A model generated the notes under the pieces. That model was not told where the DNA came from. It made no database searches and saw only the letters and a list, made by a program, of their open reading frames with translations. Positions 46,401 to 55,415 of a stretch of 64,000 nucleotides of DNA are shown here, piece after piece. The stretch is from Branchiostoma floridae (lineage: Eukaryota; Chordata; Leptocardii; Amphioxiformes; Branchiostomatidae). The DNA lies in the NCBI RefSeq assembly GCF_000003815.2, contig NC_049992.1:18584396-18648395 (forward strand). Reading direction: 5' to 3'. The position numbers and the translations under genes were made by a program. How positions within the stretch are numbered: position 1 is the stretch's first letter; each line of letters begins with the position of its first letter.

Positions 46401-49400
46401 AAAGGCATCGAGGTCGTCCTTGCCATCCTCGAAGGCTGGAAGCTTGGGTATCTTCGCCCGAACACTTTCCGTTTCTGCGGCTACACCCCTCTCCGGCCCC
46501 AGCTGTCTCATCTCCAGCTGATGTCGCCGTTCCGCTTCCTTCTCCTGCCTTTCCTTCTCTTTTTCAACAGCTTGTAACTTCAGCTTCTCTATCTCTACCT
46601 CCCGTTCCTTCTCTTTCTCTTCAGCTTCTAGCTTCAGCTTCTCAGCTTCTAACTGCAGTTTCTCCATCTCTACCTGCCGTTCCTTCTCTTTCTCTTCAGC
46701 TTCTAACTTCAGCTTCTCAGCTTCTAACTTCATCTTTCCAGCTTCTAACTGCAGTTTCTCCATCTTTACCTGCCGTTCCTTCTCTTTCTCTTCAGCTTCT
46801 AACTTCATCTTTCCAGCTTCTAACTGCAGTTTCTCCATCTCTACCTGCCGTTCCTTCTCTTTCTCTTCAGCTTCTAACTTCAGCTTCTCAGCTTCTAACT
46901 TCATCTTTCCAGCTTCTAACTGCAGTTTCTCCATCTCTACCTGCCGTTCCTTCTCTTTCTCTTCAGCTTCTAACTTCAGCTTCTCAGCTTCTAACTTCAT
47001 CTTTCCAGCTTCTAACTGCAGTTTCTCCATCTCTACCTGCCGTTCCTTCTCTCTCTCTTCGGCTTCTAACTTCAACTTTTGCATTTCTCTTTCCTTGGCT
47101 CTCTCCTCCCTCTCCAGTGCCTGCTGCACATACGTTTGCAAAGCCTCCTCCTTCAGGCCTAGTTTCGAACCTGCCTCGATATATCCTTCCATCTTCCTTT
47201 TTTTTTTTTTTGTTGTTGACGCTCTACAGTTTACTGATTTGTTTTGGCCCGTCAGGGGGTGACGTTCTACAGTTTACTGATTTGTTTTGGCCCGTCTGGG
47301 GTGACGTTCTATTCCGCTTGCTTGATATCATGCACACACAAAGAAGATGTTTGTTGCCATACGAATTGGTTCCATATGCATCCAATTAAGAAGGCATCAC
47401 TGAAAGTATGGTTGAAAGTCTTTGCCCTTCCCTTCCTCAGCAGTAGGATACATCAACATCTTGGCCAGTCGGACAGCCTTCCAAACTTTCTACTCACGGC
47501 TTGGCTAATGGCCACTCTCGTTCGCCTCTACTACATGAAAAGTTCCGTTCGGGAAGTTCCGTAGGCTAAGGGTCTCACTTACCGGTCGTAGACCTTCCGT
47601 GAATTTTATCCCACTTCTCGACACCACTTGTCACAAGATAGACCGACGCTGTTGTTCCGATATTGCTCTTTTAATCCATGAAACCTCTAAATCTACATAG
47701 CAGGACTTCACACTGCCGAACTTTCGTCTCCTAAACTCCTCCTCTCTGCTCATGCGCAGTTAGCCCTGGGCATGCCTAAAACTATTACAGTGACTCCGTC
47801 ACACTGGGTAACCTCTGACCTTTGCCCTTTGAACCCTACCCCAGGTTCATACCCCTCTCCCAAGGCTTGGGCCTCACTGCTCCGGTACAAGCGCTGCCTG
47901 GTCCTGTTCGGAGGGTGTGCCAGACCAAGTCCCTACCCCTACCACCAGCCAGAGAGGTAGGACTTTTGGGTTTACAGAAAAAGCTGGGCTGGAGTCACCA
48001 AAATTTTTGACTGTCCAACTCCAGTCTTTGTCAAGGAATGAGAAATTCACAACTGCTTTTAATAGTTTTATGACATCAATTTATGCAGATAGAACATGTG
48101 GATCATAATTTACAGAAAGTCTATGGCTTTCCCTGCCTCTATTGAGGGATTGTTGTAAAGTCCAGATGTAGATGACTTCATTTTTTCTGCAACTTATGAT
48201 CCACTGCTCACCGAGTTACGTGTGCTATCTGCATATAGTGACATCGCAAAAGCAGTGGATTGTTCATTCCTTGACAAAGACTTTAAGAGATGGACAGTGG
48301 AAAATTTGAGTAAGACTAATTAAAAAAAAGGCAATTAAACTTTAATCCAAAATGACATCTATATTGTACCAGCACAGATGAACTTCCAAGCTTACTGTAC
48401 ACTACTGTATGTGTTTTACTTGTGTTTTTTACCACAGGTACTTTGATGAGATTCACCTCTACACACCAACAGACAATAGATGGAACAATGTGGTCACGTC
48501 ACCCTCCCCCCCTCCTGTAGCTGGCCATGGAGCCAGTGTTATAGGAGACAGGATGGTGGTGATAGGGGGGTCCCTCAGTCTACAGAGGAGGTGAGTAGGG
48601 GGTATGATGGGGTTAGGGGGGGGGTCTTACCTTAGATGGAACAATGTGGTCACATCACCCTCCCCCCTCCTGTAGCTGGCCATGGAGCCAGTGTTATAGG
48701 AGACAGAATGGTGATGATAGGGGGGTCCCTCAGTCTACAGAGGAGGTGAGTAGGAGGTGTGATGGGCTTTTACAACATCTTGTCAGGTCTCCTTTGTTCC
48801 CCAACATGCTACTGATGTTGTGTCTTTGGAAAAGGAGCTTTGCATGACTTCCCTCACTTCACTCAAGCTTAATGGATAAGTACCCAGCTTTTGTTATGGT
48901 CGTTCCTCAGATAGAATGTTAAGTGGATGTCCTATATTTGAGTTCAGAGCCACACCTGAAGCATTTGGAAGATTCCACCACACTTAACAGAAAGAGTTGG
49001 GGTTCGTCCCAGTGTGAGTGCATCAAATAAATCTGTCCGCATATACTGCTTGTACTCTTCAGTACAAACAAACAAACAAACAATGGCGTGTATGGTGGTG
49101 AGGTGGTTTACCGGGTATGCAATACAAAGAAACAAAAAGCCACTTGATTGTTGTTTTAAGGGCTTAAGCCAATTAAACTTATCTTAATTTTTTTAGGGAT
49201 TCGAAATTTCATTAGGCGATTAGGGTGAATCTGGTGATCAGCTGAAGGCAAACCATCTACCAGCATCAAACTTTGACACAGGCTTTTAGCTAGGATTTTA
49301 TAATAGGGAGTCCAAACTTATTGGTGAGTCGCCGTAAGTGACTACTAGTATTGTAGGGGGGTCCTGGGGCATCCGCCTTCCATGGTGCAGAGTTTTTGGT

Positions 49401-52400
49401 GATTTTAAGTTAAAATAGTGCATTCTAAGGTTTCCCAAGTGGCAAAAATACTGTTACAGAGGTCACAGTAGAACCACCTGGTTCCTGGTAGCATCCATGG
49501 TCAACCAGAATTTCATGCTTGTCAAGGATTTTCTCCCCAGTGTAAGGGCGTCCAGGGCAGGGCTCTAGCCAGCGTCCGTTTTTCCGTCAACTGACGGAAA
49601 TTTGCTGCGAGTGAAGGAAAAATTTTGAAACCAATCCGTCAACCTTGACAGACAAAAGTCTGATAAAAGCTCCTTGGTGGAAGTTACAGGTGGCCTGGGG
49701 ACGCTGTCCACGGCCGTAAAAGCCACACACTGTTTGTTTTGCTATTGTTATGATTGTTGACAATGTGTGTTGGTGTCCTTTTGCATACGATAATCTCATT
49801 AAAACCCGTTTTTCAAGGTTTCAGTCCAGTCTCTCTAACTCCTGGAATAGTGTTTTGGCAACAATGGGAATTGGCTGACGGAAAAAAAAATCGAGCTGGC
49901 TAGAGCCCTGGTCCAGGGGCATCAAATTTCTTGTTATTCTAAGAAAAGTGCGTCCAGTTGACGCGTTGACGCATGCCTGGCGAAAAGCCTGCTTTGACAT
50001 CTGATTTCTTCTACATTTTACCTTTTTTTAACTTCTCATGCCTAAGCATGCCTGTTGTGTGTCCTGTGCAGGTCCAACGATGTTTGGGTGCTGAACCTAC
50101 AGACCATGGAGTGGACCATGCAGCAGGTCCAGGGAACCCCTCCTCTTCCTAGGTTTGGACACACACAGGTACATTGGACTGTGTATTTGTTTATTTATCT
50201 ATTCCTTTGGATTTATTAACACTTAACAGCCAAGGTTTCCCAACTAAATGTTAACTATTATTAATGACTAACCCTAGTACAACTGTTTTGTTTGCTGTTT
50301 ATGTTTATTCAGTAACTCCTCTTGAAAGCATAATTTCTCAGGAACATTTTTGTTTTTTTGTATGGATCAGTGTGATCTTTTGCAAGTAGGGGAAGGGTAA
50401 AACATAGCCTAAGATGGAATCTTTTAAAATGTTTTATTGGATGCAGCATTGTCCTGTGAAAGGACTGTACCCAGGGTTCTAGCCATGATTTTATTTCAGT
50501 GCAATGTTATGGCTAGGTAGCAATTTGGGCGCCGGATGGTTTGGAAGGGGGAGGGTCTTGACCCTTCCACAATGAGGAGATTTTGAAAATATAAACCCTA
50601 GGTTGCCAGCCTTTAGGGAAGAGTAGGGATGAACCTCTAAATTATAGTTCAAAGGTTCCTTCAAGGTTGCAATTGACACACATTTTAGTTCCATTCCATA
50701 AGAAACTTGTTTTAAAAGCCAGCCAATATGTACACTTCTGGTTATACTATTCAAAATCACTCGGCTGATCTTGTTATATAGATGTACTGTACTGTGTTTT
50801 GTTTGTTTTTGACAGGTAGTTTTGGATGACCAGACCATCCTGATCATTGGTGGATGTGGAGGAGCCAATCAGGTAGAGCTTACATCATTTCCTGTATGAC
50901 ATCACTTCCTCTATGATATCACTTCCTGTATCATGTGACACTGTCTTAACATTTGCTGTTCAGACTGTAAGGATTTTTCTGTCTCTCTTCGGTATTCACT
51001 CTTTTTCATCACTTAGAATGAGACTTCAGATGTGAGATTTATATTTCAGCCCTGTTTTCCTGTGGTTTTGATTATTTTAATTGACATGAGTTACTAAGTG
51101 TATGATAAGTGTTTTTAAACAAACAGACCAATTTTGAGGCTTGGTCTTGCCACAAACAACCAACCAACGAACTAGACAGATATGTTAACAAGAAAAGCAA
51201 CATTTTTTGCAAAATCAGGGCTCGAAATACCACCTGCATATGCAGGTTAGTGCAGGTAAAATTGGAGCTGTGCAGGTATTTCTGGTGTCTACCAGACTCT
51301 ACCTGCACCTAACCTGCACTGGGCCATGTACTGGGTTTTATACATATTATGTCCTATGAAGTATGATGTCGGTGTATGTGGATTGTTATTAGCTGCATTG
51401 ACTATTACCACCTATTAAGTATAAAAGAAAAAAATAGCAATGGTTCCTCAACAATTTTAGTATGATCCATATTTCCTAAATTCAGAGTGGTGCAGGTAAA
51501 ACTTGTCTGGTGCAGGTAATTTTCAAGATTACCTGCACCAGTGCAGGAATGCAGTAAAAAGTATTTCGAGCCCTGAAAATGCAGAACGTTTTCCCTCTAG
51601 CCTTGTGTCAAGCTACTCGCAAACAATGCTATACCTGTCCAGTAGGCTTGCCCCAACGTAGTGTGTGCAAGTTAAAAAAAGAATTGGGGGTATGAATGGG
51701 GCCACAGTATCTGAGTAGCCTGACATGATAGCTAGCACAGGTAGACAGCCTAGCCTTTTCTGTAAACCTTTTCTGCTCTGAGGAAGAAAGAAAAAGCACC
51801 AGCAAAAACTATCTGTTTTCTCCTTTGGGTAAAACATAATACTTAAAGATACATTGATGTATCAATGACAAAGTTAAAAGTTAAAGTTGCCCGTACATCA
51901 GTAACAGATGCGTAGGGGTGGCGCCCATCTCCATTTCTGTTGCCCTTGGGCCACACATGTGCAAGCCACTACAGCAGGGGGCTGGTCCGTTGGTAGTGAT
52001 GTGTGTTTAACTTCCATACTCTTCCTCATTAGTGCTGAGTGCTAAGCAGAGAAAGCAGCATGTACCATTTTTAAAGTCTTTGGTATGACTCGGCCGGGGA
52101 TCGAACTCATGACCTACCGAATGCAAGGCGAATACTGTACCCACTCGGCCATTGCACCGGTTTATCAATGACAAAGCCTTGTTTAATTTGTCCCAGAACT
52201 TCAGTGATGCCTGGATGTTGAGGCTAGACACGACACCATGGACATGGACCCAGCTGGGGGTGGACAATGAGAACCTGGCTGCACCACACATCTGGTGTCA
52301 TCCCGGCTGTAAGGTTCGTACTTTCCACACGTCATGCATCTCATGTATCCCTTAAAGTTGAACCTCTGGCGTTTTAAAAGGCAGTGCTGCCCCCCTCCCC

Positions 52401-54011
52401 CTAAAAAGAAATTACTGTAATATTAATGCATTTAAGTTCGTGGGGATGTAAATTTGTGGTGAGGAGAAAATGACGTTTTGCAGTTGTTTGTGATATCCAG
52501 GCACCTCCAACACATCATGATACTGTACAAAATAAAGTATGCACATGTACATTTGTAGTGTTTACCACTGTTTAGACAAGGAATTAGGTGATAGAAGACA
52601 AGAATGATTAAATTTTTCAGGGTGGTTTTGAGTTCACGCTGAGGTGGTCATCACCACGAAAACCGAAAAAATAAAACCATTGGAAACATCACTTCTCCTA
52701 GAAGTCTGCAAAAGAGGCTACTCTAACCCTTGTTGATTTTCCTGATGTTAGTGCACATTGTTTGTGGTATCAAGCTACCTCAACCAAGTTGTATTTTCTG
52801 TCCATCCACAGGTTGGTAATTACGTGGTGTTCCTCAGCCAGGATCCCAATATGTCTAACATGTCCAGCCTACACAACAAGCCCTCCCCGCTACGCCTCGA
52901 GACCCACCGACACCCGTCCCTGCAAACTCTACGCCGTCTACCACCCAGCTTCGACCCCAGCCAGTGTCCACATGGAAGCAACGGGAGGGAAGAACGACGG
53001 TGTGAAAACGGTGTACGGGGATCGTTCGCTCGGCCGGTACGCACTCTTTCTCCACAGCCTAGCACAAGCGGGCAGCAGGAGCAAAGGTTAAGATTTGGCC
53101 CGCGTGAAGCAAGGGATGTTACAGAACATGACGGTGCATCGCGTAGTCTTCCAGTGCAGCCTAGCACAAGCGGTCATCAACAACAAAGGTTACGTTTCAC
53201 TCCTCGTGATGCAAGTGACAAGGATGAGCCAAGAGGTGCATGGGGAGGGTCTTCGGGGAACATTTCCGAGGGAAAGAGACCGAACCTTCCCAACGGCAGT
53301 GCCTCCAAGCAACCAAAAATGGACAGCCTACAATCGCATGCAGGAACGTCATTTGGAGACCCAACGGTACCATCCACATCGCGAGCTAATAGTGAAAGAG
53401 CAGAGTTAGGTAGAAATATGGGCTCACTTGCAATGTTTAGGGCTACCAATAGTAGCGATGGGTCTATAGCAAGCGGTAGCGATTTTGTTTCAAACGGTCA
53501 AAGAGTTGTCCCTAGAGGCCAGGGTCTTAGTGCAGCATGTCTTGAAGAAACAAAACCAATGACCAGTGGAAGTGAGAAAGACATTACATCTCCCTTCCAG
53601 CCTGCAACAAGGCCTGTCCGTCGAGTGGAAGATGGATACAACGTTGACAGAGAGGAGGTAGGTCATCGCGATGTGTCAAGCTGCAACGACAGGAAGATTA
53701 AGTCCCCACTCCACCGCTTCAGATGCGCTGATGTACCGCGGGACTGCCAGACGTGCATGGGGATGCACATGTACGTGTTGGACGTCAGCGCCGCGCAAAC
53801 CACGGGGAGAGTACGGTGGCTTGAGATGCCGAACAACGAAGGATTCTTCGCGCCAGAAGAGACGAGCCTTCACTCTGTCGTGATGGGGAGGGGGGATGTG
53901 ATCGTTTATGGGGGGATGGAGAGTGTTCGCAGTAAGAGGCAGACGGGAATACGGTTAGGACTGGTGACGATGCCTAACAAGCTGTACAGACTCACGGCTA
54001 GGCGGGTGTGA
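43429..54011 (+). CDS. FBXO42: FBXO42 F-box and Kelch-repeat protein
   Basis: Eight exons: 43429-43573, 43982-44233, 47845-47956, 48438-48590, 50072-50168, 50816-50872, 52197-52313, 52812-54011 (2133 nt, 710 aa; the human protein is about 717). All phases agree. The F-box is at residues 13-49 ([27 protein letters not shown]). Kelch blades follow: [68 protein letters not shown], and [10 protein letters not shown] long Ser/Pro/Arg low-complexity region leads to a C-terminal blade ([17 protein letters not shown]). FBXO42 is an SCF ubiquitin-ligase substrate receptor (family knowledge). ATG context AAAATGG is good. Intron 2 hosts an LTR element, intron 4 a partial copy of exon 4 and nested MITEs. 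Confidence 0.95.
44431..44606 (-). repeat. LTR (3' LTR of the minus-strand element)
   Basis: 176 bp, TG...CA ends ('tgtcacaaga' to 'ctccgtcaca'). It differs from the copy at 47629-47803 at roughly a dozen positions. The adjoining internal minus-strand sequence AAAGAAACGGGGGCAG is a polypurine tract. Confidence 0.9.
44972..45946 (-). CDS. CCHC - retropepsin - SR-protein RRM chimeric ORF
   Basis: An open frame of 324 aa. Residues about 18-31 form a zinc knuckle ([14 protein letters not shown]), and 68-76 the protease active site (LLDTGSTQT) with VILGRDI as the flap/ILG motif. A Gly/Arg/Ser/Tyr-rich linker (about 175-245) follows. Residues about 250-320 are an RRM with [20 protein letters not shown], typical of RRM2 in SRSF4/5/6-class splicing factors, whose SWQDLKD heptapeptide is diagnostic. 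The linker also resembles the SRSF interdomain. The frame is intact across the junction, so the fusion could be expressed. The capture of host cDNA is inferred. Confidence 0.8.
   Translation of the reverse strand: MDTVEFQNPGDARIVKKCYNCNSPEHLARACPQVRQPMEPSQGTSLYANNGKVTGYEYEGEVEGTPVTMLLDTGSTQTFVHNDLVHPMKIMPDAQGGIKCIHGDIQNYPTAKVAIKVGNTTYAVKAKVSQNLPRPVILGRDIPNLARLVQTAPMHKFGQGPTSAGDGRIASTNNGPAFGCHGDGGGRVDYRRDGDYDRSRGFRSSEYSYSGRGKSYRGSQRSFGPGYRDVHNHGGGWGPGSRKRYGPPVRTNYRLIVKNLSSRCSWQDLKDYVREAGEVTFADVHRNEGIVEFATYRDMENAWRKLDGTEIYGCKIKLVESHPA
45844..46329 (-). pseudogene. Retroelement gag capsid segment (frame-shifted)
   Basis: Contains [39 protein letters not shown] and [20 protein letters not shown], a SCAN-like retro-gag fold. 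It lies in a different frame from both the upstream coiled-coil segment and the downstream knuckle/protease frame, which it overlaps at 45844-45946. The downstream shift could be programmed or a lesion; the upstream one near 46395 looks like a lesion. Confidence 0.7.
46335..47192 (-). CDS. Gag N-terminal coiled-coil segment with tandem repeats
   Basis: A 285-aa frame. An N-terminal [20 protein letters not shown] segment is followed by repeated [16 protein letters not shown] / [15 protein letters not shown] units (tandem DNA repeats of about 63-126 bp across 46590-47060). Highly charged helical coiled coil, then a [16 protein letters not shown] motif typical of the start of retro-gag. The frame then terminates early; the capsid continues in another frame. 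Confidence 0.7.
   Translation of the reverse strand: MEGYIEAGSKLGLKEEALQTYVQQALEREERAKEREMQKLKLEAEEREKERQVEMEKLQLEAGKMKLEAEKLKLEAEEKEKERQVEMEKLQLEAGKMKLEAEKLKLEAEEKEKERQVEMEKLQLEAGKMKLEAEEKEKERQVKMEKLQLEAGKMKLEAEKLKLEAEEKEKERQVEMEKLQLEAEKLKLEAEEKEKEREVEIEKLKLQAVEKEKERQEKEAERRHQLEMRQLGPERGVAAETESVRAKIPKLPAFEDGKDDLDAFLQRSGGSQPPTAGRRQHGPPP
47629..47803 (-). repeat. LTR (5' LTR of the minus-strand element)
   Basis: 175 bp, 'tgtcacaaga' to 'ctccgtcaca'. It ends 41 bp before FBXO42 exon 3. Confidence 0.9.
48636..48757 (+). pseudogene. Tandem partial duplicate of FBXO42 exon 4
   Basis: 'agatggaacaatgtggtcac' through 'ctacagaggaggtgagtagg' repeats 48477-48600. The copy is preceded by 'ttaccttag' and keeps the donor, but its C-run has six C where exon 4 has seven, which shifts the frame. 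Other differences are few, so the duplication is recent. Confidence 0.85.
48815..48990 (+). repeat. SINE body and tail, diverged
   Basis: 'gtgtctttggaaaaggagct', 'ttccctcacttcactcaag' and 'cctcagatagaatgttaagt' match the SINE at 41955; the tRNA head is absent. Confidence 0.55.
49279..49991 (-). mobile_element. hAT MITE 'caggcttttagc' with perfect TSD, itself interrupted
   Basis: CAGGCTTTTAGCTAGG at 49279 and the inverse GCCTGGCGAAAAGCCTG ending at 49991. CTTTGACA is duplicated at 49271-49278 and 49992-49999. A second MITE (49558-49910) is nested inside. It lies in FBXO42 intron 4. Confidence 0.88.
49558..49910. mobile_element. Nested hAT MITE, 353 bp, perfect TSD
   Basis: CAGGGCTCTAGCCAGC at the left, GCTGGCTAGAGCCCTG at the right: 16-bp perfect inverted ends. 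GTCCAGGG is duplicated at 49550-49557 and 49911-49918. It must be younger than its host MITE. Confidence 0.9.
51216..51575. mobile_element. hAT-like MITE 'cagggctcgaaatac'
   Basis: CAGGGCTCGAAATAC at the left and GTATTTCGAGCCCTG at the right, perfect over 15 bp. Repeated 'tgcaggta' phrases inside. Flanks 'tgcaaaat' and 'aaaatgca' are not a clean duplication. In FBXO42 intron 6. Confidence 0.75.
51865..52165 (-). repeat. Second tRNA-derived SINE family
   Basis: On the minus strand the head reads 'caatggccgagtgggtaca' (box A) and 'catgagttcgatccccgg' (box B), followed by a 200-bp body and a (ttaac)n-like 'actttaactttaacttt' tail. It differs from the SINE family at 41955. It ends about 30 bp before FBXO42 exon 7. 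Confidence 0.8.
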
Positions 54012-54293
54012 GGATCGTTCTTTTATCACATTTTTGGTACAACAGACTGGATCGCACTTTTACAGACAAGTAAACTGTTTGTGAATGAAGACTTTTAATG
54101 ACCAATCACTTACAACAAAGTGATACTTACACAAACTTCTTGTGTCACTGATTGGACAATGATTCCACTAGGTATTCTAAGACTGCCACATTAAACGGTC
54201 CTATTTAGGAAACAATAATCCTGACCACCCGGATATCTGAAGTGTGCATGCATACTTCTGATATTACTTATGCCGCATTTAGTAGATTTCTTC

Positions 54294-54299
54294 AATAAA
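54294..54299 (+). terminator. FBXO42: FBXO42 candidate polyadenylation signal
   Basis: AATAAA 283 bp after the FBXO42 stop codon. Confidence 0.6.
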
Positions 54300-55238
54300 T
54301 CATTTCACTGATCTTTTTTCCGTGCTTGGTATCTTTGCCAAGAGGGTTTAATATGTTTTTGATAGTGCCAAGCATCAGAAGTGAACATTAATTTGTAAAT
54401 GCAAGACAGTCTCTTTTTGATCCATTTTAACACTTTTACATTTTATAAGATTCATTAACATTGCTGCGATTTCCAATAACCTGCTCATATCTGTGCTTCT
54501 GTGATGGCAAGGGAAAATTGGCAAAATAGCGCAAAGTTGACACCATAGTTCATCACCAACATCCAGTGATATATCTGCTTTACAGACATGAAATAAGAAA
54601 TCCTGCCTACCAATACATTGTATAGGAGCAGAAAATTTTCCAGCGCTAAATCATACAATGTGCATACATAGAAGTAGCCAAAGCTGTGTTACATTTAGTC
54701 TTGGTTCAAATGATTGTTCAACTGCTATATGCTTGTAATATACACGGTGCTCTATTTATTTTGTTGAAAGGAAAACATAGATCTGCTAGCTAGGGTAGGT
54801 TTATTTTTCAAGATGGAGCAACTTTGTTAACAAGGTGGTAACAAATACATTGTTGTAAATACACAAATGAGTCTGTGATAAAATCTATCTATGATATATA
54901 GGTATAGTGTTAACCATTGTAGGTCTTTGTTGTTGATGAACTTATTACTATCATGATAATGTCTAAGCCCTTAAGCTGTAAATGTCTGGAGATTTTTTAC
55001 ACAAGTGCTATTGATGCATCATTGTGCAAAAATCTCTCAAATGGAAAAATTTTAATTCTCCTTCTATACAATGTGTATCGAACACAAATGTCCATATCAA
55101 TACATGTATCACCTATATTCTTTCTGTGATACCTCTGGAAGTACTCTACAACAAGCATCATCGCCTTTCTGTCCCAGAAATCGGTACCGTGTACCGGTCT
55201 GGTCTTGGTTTCCAGGCCGTGAAACTCCTCATTTGATT
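54300..55238. other. Intergenic between convergent FBXO42 and TRIM-NHL
   Basis: AT-rich with no recognised exon. TTTATT on plus near 54755 and 54800 could act as minus-strand AATAAA for the TRIM gene. Confidence 0.4.
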
Positions 55239-55406
55239 AATCTCCAAGTAGATCCTACGGTAGCATAAGATGATGTCAACAGCTGCCAGAGGAGTGAAGC
55301 CGGAGTGTGTTTGCGACAGGTGCTCGTCTGACTCCCTTGGCCGGGTACACTTCTTAGCCAACTTTGATACTATCTTCTGGTACCGTAGGATCTGCTTGAA
55401 GATTAC
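55239..55406. mobile_element. MITE abutting the TRIM-NHL stop codon
   Basis: 'atctccaagtagatcctacg' at the left and 'cgtaggatctgcttgaagat' at the right are inverted. A second copy lies at 55947-56052. The right end is about 10 bp from the TRIM stop codon, so the element forms the proximal 3'UTR. Confidence 0.7.
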
Positions 55407-55415
55407 AATCGATGG

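Larger units (their letters stand above)
44431..47803 (-). mobile_element. Non-autonomous LTR retroelement with gag, protease and an SR-type RRM
   Basis: Two LTRs of about 175 bp bracket 3.0 kb of internal sequence. On the minus strand after the 5' LTR comes a TGG-starting primer-binding-like site ('tggtgtcgagaagtggga'), then a coiled-coil gag N-terminus, a SCAN/retro-gag capsid segment, a CCHC knuckle, a retropepsin, and an SR-protein RRM2 ending near 44972. No RT, RNase H or integrase is present. The flanks ('ctatg' / 'ctggg') give no clean target duplication. It lies in FBXO42 intron 2, antisense to FBXO42. Confidence 0.85.

Noticed and set aside
46322..47389. A plus-strand Ser/Pro/Leu-rich frame of 355 aa
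   Set aside because: It is the antisense of the repetitive gag coiled-coil, whose opposite strand has the clear protein features.
52080..52165. tRNA gene on the minus strand
   Set aside because: Box A/B are good, but a 200-bp SINE body and tail follow directly.
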